Shown here: piece after piece, positions 40,845 through 48,170 of the stretch
How positions within the stretch are numbered: the stretch's first letter is position 1
Layout: each line of letters opens with the position of its first letter
NCBI GenBank assembly: GCA_016291085.1
Contig: JAEEVW010000027.1
Location: 1 to 48,170, forward strand
Source: Prevotella sp.
Lineage (GTDB): Bacteria; Bacteroidota; Bacteroidia; Bacteroidales; Bacteroidaceae
DNA: 48,170 nt
Direction: 5' to 3'
Translations under genes and position numbers: made by a program
The notes under the pieces: model-generated
Told to the model about the DNA's origin: nothing
What the model saw: the letters and a program-made list of their open reading frames with translations, nothing else
Databases searched by the model: none

Positions 40845-43043
40845 ATGAAGATTAGTTTATTGAAAATAGCACGGAAGAAAGAGGTCATCAAGCGTCTGGA
40901 GTTGGAAGAACTCGCTGAGATGATCCGTAAGAATCCGGAAGACAATAAGGTGTTCAACCTGCGACTGAACTATCAGTTCCTGAAGCCGCAGCGGTTGGAT
41001 GACGGACAGATTGCCATCGATGATCAGCAGCATTCGGTAAATCTGCCACGTATTTTGTTTGCAGCGGAATGCATGAATTATAAGGAGATGCAAAAGGGAC
41101 TCCGATACAACGGTCTGGTGGTCGTAGAAGTGAACGGACTTAAGACGTATGAGGAGGCAGTGGCTGTGAGAAATCAGGCTGCAAGGATGGACGAGACGGT
41201 GATGGCTTTCCTGGGAGCTTCCGGAAAGTCGGTGAAGATAGTGTGCAGAGGGGAGTTGTTTGGAGAGACCACACCCCTGGCTGAAGATTTTGTCCGCTTA
41301 AGGACTAAATCGCCCCTAAGAAGGGAGGGGAATGAATACCAACCGCTGCCCACAAAGGAGGATGACATCAGGCAATTTCATAAGAATCTGTATGAGACGG
41401 CACGCAGGGCGTATCAGAATCAGTTTGGCTTCGACATTGAGTATCTGGAACCAAAGCTGGAGCGGACGGTCTATATGAGTGCCGATCCCGAGATGTACTT
41501 CAATCCGCAGGCCCGTGCTTTCAAGGCTGACGTGGAGAAGCACGACCAGCCGGAGAAAGCCGAAATATCGTGGGAGAGCGACCTGCTGATGCCTGGGCGC
41601 ACCATCAAGCGCACCTATCACTTCAACTGGGTGTTTATTCTGCGCGAGGTGCTGGGAGGCTATTACGACCTGCCCGACGAGGACCGCCAGATGCAAATGC
41701 TGCAGCAGATTGCCCGCAAGTCGCTGGAACAGGGCATCCCGCTTTCTCATGCACAGGGTATGACGCTGGAGCACCCGCTGTTCCATAACGACCCTGAGTT
41801 AGTGAAGAGCGTCTTTGCCACGACTTATGAGGTAACGCTGATGGAGGACTATCGTAAGAAGCACAAAATGAAGCCATTGAAGAGTATTCCTCAAGAGACG
41901 CTTCAGACCATGCGGACGGAGATTTTCCTGACTGCCAACTACGATATGCGCAAGAATCTGATGACGGGTGTGGCCGAATATCGCATGAAATATGCTGAAG
42001 ACCAGACGTTCAGGCCGCTGACCACCGAGGTGCGCAACGATATGACCATCGAGGCTCGCGAACAGGGACTGAAGTCGTGGGATCAGGATGTGAACCGATT
42101 CATCGACTCCACCCGCATCGAGCAGTACGACCCTGTGAACGCTTGGCTCGACCAGTTGCCCCAGTGGGACGGACACGACAGAATTACAGAACTCGCAAAA
42201 CGAGTTCCCACTGATCAGCCGCATTGGGAGAAATACCTGAAGTACTGGCTCGTGGGTATGATTGCTCAGTGGCGTGAGAGCGATAAACAGTTGACAGGCA
42301 ATGCGTTGACACCGCTGCTGATAGGTCGTCAGGGCTGTGGAAAGACGCGATTCTGCAAGATTCTGCTGCCGCCGGAATTGCGCGACTACTATAATGACAA
42401 GCTGAACTTCAAGAACGAGTTCGACCTGAACATCGCGCTGACGTCGTTTGCGCTGATCAATATCGACGAGTTCGACAAGACCACTAATTCGCAGCAGATC
42501 GTGCTGAAATACCTGCTGTCGTCGGCCGATGTGAAGTTCCGCCCGCCTTACGGCAAGACCATCAAACAGTACAGGCGCTACACGTCGTTCATCGGCACCA
42601 CGAACCAGATGCAGCCGCTGGTGGACCCAACAGGCTCGCGCCGCTTTGTCTGCGTGGGCATTCCCAACGGCAAGAACATCGACTTTACCGACAATCTCGA
42701 CCATCGACAGCTCTATGCTCAGGCCTTATACCTCTTTAATAAGAGTGAACGCTTCTGGCTGGAGGACGACGAGATTCAGACACTGATTGAGGAGAATGTG
42801 CCCTATCAGCGCACCGTCGACCTGGTAGAGATGATCAACGAGACATTCCGCAAGCCTCAGGATGGCGAGGGCCGCTGGTGGGGAACCACAGAGATACTGT
42901 CAACCTTCGCCAGCCGCTATGCCTACTTCGATGCCAAGCGGGCCACACCAGCCGTGCTGGGCAAGGCGATGAACAACTTCCGCTTCAGCTTCAGGCACCG
43001 AATGGTGAACGGCTTGTCGGAATACTGGCTCTGCGAGAAATAA
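40845..43043 (+). CDS. VirE/VapE-type primase-helicase (VirE N-terminal and DUF3874 domains)
   Basis: 732-aa protein typical of Bacteroidota mobile and integrated elements. The N-terminal BT4734/VirE_N-like domain (about 45-155: NLPRILFAAECMNYKEMQKG, LVVVEVNGLKTYEE) is followed by a linker carrying the insert TKSPLRREGNEY (about 155-166). The VapE-like SF3/AAA ATPase core has Walker A LLIGRQGCGKTRFCKIL (about 486-502), Walker B ALINIDEFDK (about 535-544) and sensor/Arg region TSFIGTTNQMQPLVDPTGSRRF. DUF3874 is at the C-terminus (GRWWGTTEILSTFASRYAYF, ending EYWLCEK). Replication initiation or repriming of an element is the family's expected role. No integrase or relaxase is nearby, so it may be a domesticated remnant. 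Confidence 0.85.
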   Translation: MKISLLKIARKKEVIKRLELEELAEMIRKNPEDNKVFNLRLNYQFLKPQRLDDGQIAIDDQQHSVNLPRILFAAECMNYKEMQKGLRYNGLVVVEVNGLKTYEEAVAVRNQAARMDETVMAFLGASGKSVKIVCRGELFGETTPLAEDFVRLRTKSPLRREGNEYQPLPTKEDDIRQFHKNLYETARRAYQNQFGFDIEYLEPKLERTVYMSADPEMYFNPQARAFKADVEKHDQPEKAEISWESDLLMPGRTIKRTYHFNWVFILREVLGGYYDLPDEDRQMQMLQQIARKSLEQGIPLSHAQGMTLEHPLFHNDPELVKSVFATTYEVTLMEDYRKKHKMKPLKSIPQETLQTMRTEIFLTANYDMRKNLMTGVAEYRMKYAEDQTFRPLTTEVRNDMTIEAREQGLKSWDQDVNRFIDSTRIEQYDPVNAWLDQLPQWDGHDRITELAKRVPTDQPHWEKYLKYWLVGMIAQWRESDKQLTGNALTPLLIGRQGCGKTRFCKILLPPELRDYYNDKLNFKNEFDLNIALTSFALINIDEFDKTTNSQQIVLKYLLSSADVKFRPPYGKTIKQYRRYTSFIGTTNQMQPLVDPTGSRRFVCVGIPNGKNIDFTDNLDHRQLYAQALYLFNKSERFWLEDDEIQTLIEENVPYQRTVDLVEMINETFRKPQDGEGRWWGTTEILSTFASRYAYFDAKRATPAVLGKAMNNFRFSFRHRMVNGLSEYWLCEK
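41310..41331 (+). repeat. Short in-frame palindromic insert in the VirE gene
   Basis: GCCCCTAAGAAGGGAGGGG, translated SPLRREG, is a shortened form of the CCCCTCCC...GGGAGGGG palindromes in guaA and dapF. It sits in the linker between the N-terminal and ATPase domains. Confidence 0.55.
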
Positions 43044-43075
43044 TTATTTCCACTCTTCGGGAATCCTGCTTCCTC

Positions 43076-43099
43076 TTTGGATTGTTTTTCCAATCCAAA
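43076..43099 (+). terminator. Possible terminator after the VirE gene
   Basis: TTTGGATTG / CAATCCAAA perfect 9-bp stem with loop TTTTTC, 33 nt past the stop. It lacks a continuous T-run (AGATACTTGTCTATCTTTC follows). Confidence 0.45.
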
Positions 43100-43397
43100 A
43101 GATACTTGTCTATCTTTCTTTTAAGCAGTTCCATACCTCAATATTCACATTTCGTGTCACTGAGCAGAACTCGACTGTCGGGAGCGTTCTTCCATGTTTG
43201 CAGTCCCATGTGGTCAACTTATCTATTGACCAGCTCAAAGCTATGATGGAGAAATACTTTTTCTTTTGACAGAAGAATAAAAAACCAAAAAAACTGAAAT
43301 ATGAAGAAGTTATCAAAAATATGTGTACCTTTGCATTCGTAAAGCAGAGTGTGAATATGCTCACACATTATCACTAGTGTCTATTAATATATGTTAA
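43100..43397. other. Gene-poor spacer between VirE and the truncated transporter
   Basis: No recognisable gene. A plus-strand open frame from about 43083 to 43269 encodes a peptide with TFRVTEQNSTVG and LSIDQLKAMMEKYFFF but has no clear start and no family I can name. A -7-like TACCTTTG (43326-43333) and a GTGTGA / TCACAC hairpin (43350-43367) precede the transporter remnant. Confidence 0.5.
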
Positions 43398-43862
43398 TCG
43401 TATATAAATTCAATTTCAAGTTGCCTTTTTGCCATAGGTGCAGCCCTTTGTCAGGGAATCGGTTTGGTGTTGAGTAAGATAGGCATGGATCATTACGATA
43501 CAGCGTCAATGCCCGATTGGCTCGTTCCCTTCAGCGCCAACTTCCTGCGGTGCATTGCTGGAATCATTGGTTTCGGCATCTTACTCTATTTCCGTGAAGG
43601 ATTCAAACCATTGCGAGAAGCCCTGTACGACGGCAAAGGAATGATCGTCGCTACGGCCACCACCATCTTTGGTCCATTTGTAGGTGTCGGATTCTCGCTA
43701 ATGGCTGTTCAACACACCAGTGCCGGCATTGCTTCAACGCTGATGGCACTGACGCCCATCATTATCATCTTGCCTTCATATTGGTTGTTCCATCAGAGGA
43801 TTACCTGGCGTTCCGTACTCGGTGCCGTTATCTCTGTGCTCGGGGGCAGCCTGTTTTTTTAG
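43398..43862 (+). pseudogene. Truncated EamA/DMT-family transporter (C-terminal half only)
   Basis: The open frame runs from just after a TAA at 43395 to TAG at 43860-43862, about 154 codons, with no ATG at a sensible place. It encodes AIGAALCQGIGLVLSKIGM, then NFLRCIAGIIGFGILLYF, FVGVGFSLMAVQHTSAGIAS and LGAVISVLGGSLFF: four or five membrane helices of the second EamA repeat. An intact DMT carrier has about 290-300 aa and ten helices; the first repeat is missing. It is probably inactive, although a half-size EamA dimer cannot be excluded. Confidence 0.75.
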
Positions 43863-43889
43863 GGTGATTTACTGATGGCCACAGAGGTC

Positions 43890-43935
43890 AAAAAAAAGAA
43901 ATAGGGACCCGAGGCTATCACAGCGTCGAGTCCCC
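43890..43935 (-). terminator. Terminator of the type III glutamine synthetase gene
   Basis: Minus strand: GGGACTCGA / TCGGGTCCC stem (43926-43934 with 43904-43912) followed by TATTTCTTTTTTTTG. Confidence 0.8.
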
Positions 43936-43975
43936 TGCAAACTTCAAACAACCAAAAGAATTGTTTGATGTTTTA

Positions 43976-46192
43976 CTATCTTATGAATAACAGCTCACGA
44001 TATTTCGGCAGCGGCCAGAGGGCATCATCGACGATGAGCTCCAGCTTGTCGATCTCATAGCGGATGGTGTCGAGTTTCGGCTCAACCTTGTCATGGTAGG
44101 CGATGGCCTTCTCGTGCTCATCCTCAATCTTATTGGCCTTTTTACGGGCTTCGACGAGTTCCTCAACGCCTTTCTCGATGGCAGAAGTGCGCTCGGCAAT
44201 CTCCTGAATGATCTTCTTGTTACGGGCAGAGAGCTTGTCGGCAGTATCGATAGGGAACACCACTGACATGTGGTTGACATTGCTCAGCAGGTCGCTCTGA
44301 TAACGGGTAGCGACGGGGATGATATGGTTCATCGAGAGGTCGCCCAATACGCGGGCCTCAATCTGAATCTTCTTCGTATAGGTTTCCCACTTCACCTCGT
44401 TGCGGGCCTCAAGCTCCTTCTTGGTCATTACACCCAGGCTTTCGAACATATCGATGCTCTCCTTGTCGAGGTAACGCTCGAAGATCTTCGGACAAGATTT
44501 CTCCACGTCCAAACCGCGCTTCTCAGCCTCGGCAACCCACTCGTCAGAATATCCGTTGCCATCGAAGCGGATGGGCTTACAGGTCTTGATATCCTCGCGC
44601 AGCACGTCGATGATGGCGTGGAACTTAGCGCTGTGCTCAGTACCAGCGAGCTTCTTCTCGAACTCGGGAATCTTAGCATCCACACGTTTTTTGAAACTAA
44701 CGAGGGCCTCTGCCACAGCACTGTTCAGGGCAATCATGGCACTGGCGCAGTTGGCTTCGCTACCTACAGCACGGAACTCGAAACGGTTACCTGTGAAGGC
44801 AAAGGGCGACGTGCGGTTGCGGTCGGTATTGTCGATGAGCAACTCAGGAATCTCAGGGATATCCATCTTCAGACCCTGCTTGCCGCTCATGGCGAGGAAG
44901 TCCTTATCAGCCTTCTCGATATGGTCGAGTAGCTCGCTAACCTGTTTGCCGAGGAAACTTGATACGATAGCAGGGGGAGCCTCGTTGGCACCCAGACGAT
45001 GGGCATTGGTGGCACTCATGATAGAGGCTTTCAACAGACCATTATGCTTATAGACACCCATCAGCGTCTCGACAATAAATGTGGCGAAACGCAGGTTGGC
45101 TTCTGGCGTCTTGCCAGGAGCATGCAGCAGAATACCGTTGTCTGTACTCAAAGACCAGTTGTTATGCTTACCGCTACCATTGATGCCTGCGAAAGGCTTT
45201 TCGTGGAGCAGCACACGGAAACCGTGCTTGCGGGCCACTCGCTTCATCAGCGACATGAGCAGCATGTTGTGATCGACCGCCAGGTTTGTCTCCTCGAAGA
45301 TGGGAGCCAGTTCAAACTGGTTCGGTGCCACCTCGTTGTGGCGTGTCTTGCAAGGAATGCCGAGTTCAAGGGCAACAATTTCCAGTTCGCGCATGAAAGC
45401 TGCTACACGCTCGGGGATAGAGCCGAAATAATGGTCATCCATCTGCTGGTTCTTGGCCGAGTCGTGGCCCATCAGCGTGCGACCGGTGAGCAGCAGGTCA
45501 GGACGCGCTGAGTAAAGTCCTTCATCGACAAGGAAATACTCCTGTTCCCAGCCAAGGTTTGACGTTACCTTCTTCACCGAAGGGTCAAAGTAGTGGCACA
45601 CCTCCGTAGCTGCCACGTTGACTGCATGCAGGGCACGCAGCAGCGGAGCCTTGTAGTCGAGTGCCTCGCCGGTATAGGAGATGAATACGGTGGGAATGCA
45701 CAGGGTATCGTCAATGATAAACACAGGGCTGGTGGGATCCCAGGCCGAATAGCCTCGTGCCTCGAAAGTAGAGCGTATGCCACCACTGGGGAACGACGAG
45801 GCGTCCGGTTCCTGCTGTACAAGCAACTTGCCACTGAACTCCTCAACCATACCTCCCTTGCCATCATGCTCGATGAACGAGTCGTGCTTCTCGGCAGTAC
45901 CCTCGGTCAAGGGTTGAAACCAGTGGGTGTAGTGTGTCACGCCGTTCTCCACTGCCCATTGCTTCATGCCGGCAGCAACAGCATCTGCCACCTCACGGTC
46001 AAGTCGTGTACCATTGTCCATGACGTCAATCATCTTCTCATAGACATCCTTTGACAGGTACTTGTACATCTTCTCACGATTGAAGACCTTGCAACCAAAA
46101 TACTGCGCGGGTCTCTCACTGGGTGTTTTTACGTCGAGCGGCTTCTTCTTGAAGGCTTCGCCGACAACCTGAAATCTTAATGTCTCCATCAT
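43976..46192 (-). CDS. glnN: Glutamine synthetase type III
   Basis: 738-aa cytosolic enzyme that makes glutamine from glutamate, ammonia and ATP. Length and sequence fit GSIII (B. fragilis GlnN is 729 aa), not the 440-470-aa type I. The GSIII N-terminal domain covers about 1-180 (RPAQYFGCKVFNREKMYKYL), followed by the catalytic domain with KTRHNEVAPNQFELAPIFEE, the signature FAGINGSGKHNNWSLSTDNG (about 335-354), ATNAHRLGANEAPPAIVSSF and RTSPFAFTGNRFEFRAVGSE. The coiled-coil C-terminus (about 660-738) is typical of the type. It lies 112 nt after dapL across a repeat-filled gap, probably in one transcription unit. Confidence 0.95.
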   Translation of the reverse strand: MMETLRFQVVGEAFKKKPLDVKTPSERPAQYFGCKVFNREKMYKYLSKDVYEKMIDVMDNGTRLDREVADAVAAGMKQWAVENGVTHYTHWFQPLTEGTAEKHDSFIEHDGKGGMVEEFSGKLLVQQEPDASSFPSGGIRSTFEARGYSAWDPTSPVFIIDDTLCIPTVFISYTGEALDYKAPLLRALHAVNVAATEVCHYFDPSVKKVTSNLGWEQEYFLVDEGLYSARPDLLLTGRTLMGHDSAKNQQMDDHYFGSIPERVAAFMRELEIVALELGIPCKTRHNEVAPNQFELAPIFEETNLAVDHNMLLMSLMKRVARKHGFRVLLHEKPFAGINGSGKHNNWSLSTDNGILLHAPGKTPEANLRFATFIVETLMGVYKHNGLLKASIMSATNAHRLGANEAPPAIVSSFLGKQVSELLDHIEKADKDFLAMSGKQGLKMDIPEIPELLIDNTDRNRTSPFAFTGNRFEFRAVGSEANCASAMIALNSAVAEALVSFKKRVDAKIPEFEKKLAGTEHSAKFHAIIDVLREDIKTCKPIRFDGNGYSDEWVAEAEKRGLDVEKSCPKIFERYLDKESIDMFESLGVMTKKELEARNEVKWETYTKKIQIEARVLGDLSMNHIIPVATRYQSDLLSNVNHMSVVFPIDTADKLSARNKKIIQEIAERTSAIEKGVEELVEARKKANKIEDEHEKAIAYHDKVEPKLDTIRYEIDKLELIVDDALWPLPKYRELLFIR

Positions 46193-46198
46193 AGTAAT

Positions 46199-46304
46199 TT
46201 ACAATTTGACAATTTACAATTTACAATTTATTTTCAATTTACAATTTACAATTTATTTTCAATTTACAATTTGACAATTTACAATTTATTTTCAATTTTA
46301 CCAT
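46199..46304. repeat. Heptamer-based repeat filling the dapL-glnN gap
   Basis: ACAATTT recurs about ten times from 46201 to 46290, in blocks separated by ATTTTCAATTT or G. Similar ACAATTT/CAATTTATTGAT words lie in the dapF-dapL gap (47571-47615). Confidence 0.85.
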
Positions 46305-47567
46305 TTATTTATTGACCCACAGAGCGATACGCCGTAGTGCCTCTTCGGTACGCTCATGGCTGCCAAAGGCGGTAAAGCGCACATAACCCTCGCCACTGGG
46401 ACCGAAACCGACACCTGGCGTACAGACCACATTGGCTCCGTAGAGCAGTTGCTCAAAGAATGTCCAAGAGGGCGTAGCAGTCATCGTACCGTCTGGTCCT
46501 GGAGCATCAGGGGTACGCATCCAGATGTAGGGGGCATTCTCGCCACCATAGCACTCGAAACCGAGATTTCTCAGCACGCTGAGCATGTTGGCGGCATTCT
46601 GCATGTAGTAGTCGATAGTCTGCTGCACCTGCTGCTTTCCTTCAGGCGAGTAAATGGCCTCGGCAGCTCGCTGCGAGATGTAGCTGGTGCCGTTAAACTT
46701 GGTACACTGGCGGCGCAGCCACAATTGGTTGAGCGGAATTCGCTCACCCTCAAAAGTAGTCACGCTGACCTCCTTGGGAACAATGGTATAGCCACAGCGA
46801 ACGCCCGTGAATCCTGCCGTCTTGGAGAACGAGCGGAACTCGACGGCACACTTGCGGGCACCACGAATCTCATAAATGCTGTGCGGAATATCGGGGTCTT
46901 GAATGTAAGCCTGATAAGCCGCATCGAAGAGGATAAGGGCATCGTTCTTCAGCGCGTAGTTCACCCACTTCCGCAACTCCTGCTTGGTGATGACAGTACC
47001 TGTAGGGTTGTTAGGAAAGCAGAGGTAAATGACATCGACAGGACGACCCTTAGGCAGTTCTGGAACGAAACCGTTCTCTGCGGTAGTGGGCATATAGCGC
47101 ACGTTGGTCCACCGACCCTCCCGATAGGTGCCGCAACGTCCTATCATCACGTTCGAGTCGATATAGACAGGATAGATAGGATCGGTAACACCGATGAAGT
47201 TATCCCAGTGCAACAGTTCCTGGAAGTTTCCCGTGTCGCTCTTGGCGCCATCGTTGATGAACACCTCGTCGATGCTGAGGCGTACGCCACGCGGTGCGAA
47301 GTCGTTCTTCAGAATTGCTTCACGCAGAAACTCGTATCCCTGCTCAGGACCGTATCCGCGGAAGCCCTCTGGCGTCGCCATCTCATCGACAGCCTTGTGC
47401 ATTGCCTCAACAACGGCAGGACAGAGCGGCTGAGTGACGTCGCCAATACCGAGCGATATAACGTCAGCCTTGGGATGCATCACCTTGAAGGCATTGACCT
47501 TCTTGGCAATGTCGGCAAACAGGTAGTTGTTCTGCAGGTTCAGGAAGTGAATGTTTACTAATGCCAT
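46305..47567 (-). CDS. dapL: LL-diaminopimelate aminotransferase
   Basis: 420-aa PLP enzyme that converts tetrahydrodipicolinate directly to LL-diaminopimelate for lysine and peptidoglycan. DVISLGIGDVTQPLCPAVVE, GFRGYGPEQGYEFLREAI and PNNPTGTVITKQELRKWV are family motifs; the PLP lysine is in FRSFSKTAGFTGVRCGYT. The segment TPDAPGPDGTMTATPSW (DNA 46471-46515) is longer than the usual short loop here. It follows dapF by 48 nt, and DapF uses its product. Confidence 0.95.
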   Translation of the reverse strand: MALVNIHFLNLQNNYLFADIAKKVNAFKVMHPKADVISLGIGDVTQPLCPAVVEAMHKAVDEMATPEGFRGYGPEQGYEFLREAILKNDFAPRGVRLSIDEVFINDGAKSDTGNFQELLHWDNFIGVTDPIYPVYIDSNVMIGRCGTYREGRWTNVRYMPTTAENGFVPELPKGRPVDVIYLCFPNNPTGTVITKQELRKWVNYALKNDALILFDAAYQAYIQDPDIPHSIYEIRGARKCAVEFRSFSKTAGFTGVRCGYTIVPKEVSVTTFEGERIPLNQLWLRRQCTKFNGTSYISQRAAEAIYSPEGKQQVQQTIDYYMQNAANMLSVLRNLGFECYGGENAPYIWMRTPDAPGPDGTMTATPSWTFFEQLLYGANVVCTPGVGFGPSGEGYVRFTAFGSHERTEEALRRIALWVNK

Positions 47568-47615
47568 GATTATTTACAATTGGACTATTTACAATTTGAC
47601 AATTTATTGATCAAT

Positions 47616-48170
47616 TTATTGATGGGGCAATGCTGCTTCGCCCTCGAAGACAAACTCGGCGGGTCCGGTCATATAGACGTGGTTGTCGCTTTTGCGCCAT
47701 TCGATTCGTAGCGTACCGCCATCCATCACGATGTCGTTGCTGTTTCCACTCCGTTTCGTCACGCAGGCTGCCACGGCCGTGGCACAAGCTCCCGTGCCAC
47801 ACGCCATCGTAATGCCACTGCCGCGCTCCCAGACTCTTGTCCTGATACGTCCATCGGATAGAACTTGCGCAAATTCAATATTGCAACGCTGGGGGAAGGC
47901 CGGGTGGTTTTCAAGGATGCGTCCTGTTTCGCCTACTTGGTCAACATCGTCCGTGAAGATGACGTAATGCGGATTGCCCATAGAGACGAAAAGAGCAGAC
48001 CCACCCCCCTGCCCCTCCCTGTGAGGGAGGGGAGTAGATAGACTTTTCGCGAGAGTGGGTTTGAAAAGAGTATCGTCCTCGAAGACGGGCTCACCCATAT
48101 CCACTGTTACGTATTCAACTATGTCGTTGACGATATGCAGATGAAGAATCTTGACACCCGACAGAGTCAG
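47616..48170 (-). CDS. dapF: Diaminopimelate epimerase, 5' part beyond the window
   Basis: C-terminal 184 codons of the PLP-independent epimerase that converts LL- to meso-diaminopimelate. The frame stays open to the window end (LTLSGVKILHLHIV, then VTVDMGEPVFED), so the ATG lies upstream of 48170. FVSMGNPHYVIFTDDV, NIEFAQVL, RVWERGSGITMACGTGACAT (second active-site Cys) and the final sandwich are present. Between LFKPTLAKS and SALFVSMGNPH there is an insert, LSTPLPHREGQGGG, from a palindromic repeat. With dapL downstream it forms the last steps of lysine synthesis. Confidence 0.95.
   Translation of the reverse strand: MTLSGVKILHLHIVNDIVEYVTVDMGEPVFEDDTLFKPTLAKSLSTPLPHREGQGGGSALFVSMGNPHYVIFTDDVDQVGETGRILENHPAFPQRCNIEFAQVLSDGRIRTRVWERGSGITMACGTGACATAVAACVTKRSGNSNDIVMDGGTLRIEWRKSDNHVYMTGPAEFVFEGEAALPHQ
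47999..48036. repeat. In-frame palindromic insert in dapF
   Basis: Plus strand: CCCCTCCCT (48013-48021), then GTG and AGGGAGGGG (48025-48033), a 9-bp arm palindrome, preceded by CCACCCCCCTG. The minus-strand translation is PLPHREGQGGG. It is the best-formed member of the CCCCTCCC...GGGAGGGG group. Confidence 0.8.

Noticed and set aside
40845..43043. Complete mobile element around the VirE gene
   Set aside because: No integrase, relaxase, transposase or attachment-site pair can be seen on either side; only the flanking 26-bp inverted repeat upstream, which does not enclose the gene.
43110..43364. 84-aa minus-strand open frame after VirE
   Set aside because: Its translation is Phe/Ser/Cys-rich with no ribosome binding site or family, and it overlaps the hairpin and promoter-like elements of a spacer.
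46356..47561. 401-aa open frame antisense to dapL
   Set aside because: Shadow of a strongly biased gene; no family features.

Overview
The window reads as a chromosomal segment of a Bacteroidota organism, most likely Prevotellaceae (Prevotella, Segatella or Xylanibacter from gut or rumen). The reasons are: promoters of the TTTG / TAnnTTTG type with 19-20 nt spacing and weak or absent Shine-Dalgarno sites; a type III glutamine synthetase; a streptopain-like C10 protease with a Bacteroidota C-terminal tail; a fimbrillin-like lipoprotein; the GH26 / GH130 / GPH transporter / cellobiose 2-epimerase mannan pathway; an ilvDBH cluster near an acyl-ACP thioesterase; and a VirE-type primase. No rRNA, tRNA, CRISPR array or intact insertion sequence is visible.

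Layout. 1-2.4 kb: a fimbrillin-like lipoprotein preceded by a previously unlisted 56-aa gene (minus strand), then a repeat-rich spacer. 2.4-7.5 kb: NhaC antiporter overlapping a TrmH/SpoU RNA methyltransferase, phosphoglycerate kinase, and cobalamin lower-pathway genes cobU-cobS. 7.6-13.8 kb: an OmpA-family porin, a secreted GH2-GH53 fusion for beta-1,4-galactan, and pyruvate kinase. 13.9-21.2 kb: ilvD-ilvB-ilvH, a LruC-type lipoprotein on the other strand, and an acyl-ACP thioesterase. 21.3-24.1 kb: a secreted GH28-GH43 fusion for pectin. 24.3-30.7 kb: CE7 esterase, GH26 mannanase, GH130 phosphorylase, GPH transporter and cellobiose 2-epimerase, a complete acetyl-mannan to mannose-1-phosphate route. 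30.7-32.4 kb: guaA. 32.5-38.8 kb (minus): a possible five-gene operon with a Cys/His-rich small membrane protein, a His-rich TonB-dependent receptor, a secreted protein, a C10 protease and a second 56-aa small protein. 38.9-40.2 kb: VanW and a DUF6078-like protein. 40.2-43.9 kb: a 22-bp palindromic repeat array, a VirE/VapE primase-helicase and a truncated EamA transporter. 44.0-48.2 kb (minus): dapF (partial), dapL and type III glutamine synthetase.

The most unusual signal is spread across the whole window: short repeats with a strict, site-specific period. They fill gaps between operon genes (8 bp x7, 10 bp x5, 14 bp x2.5, heptamers) and also sit in frame inside housekeeping genes (nhaC, trmH-like, ilvD, guaA, C10 protease, TonB receptor, VirE, dapF). 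Two of the sequences recur at unlinked loci: the 14-mer ATGTAAGAAGTAAG, and a 62-65 bp palindrome with GGGGACAGG arms that is intergenic after guaA but translated inside the RNA methyltransferase. Two separate arrays of four 22-bp units, each with an internal palindrome, precede nhaC and the VirE gene. Other points of interest are the paired LAGS-motif small proteins, the two pectin-targeted fusion enzymes, the His-rich metal-type operon and several start codons lying almost on the predicted transcription start.
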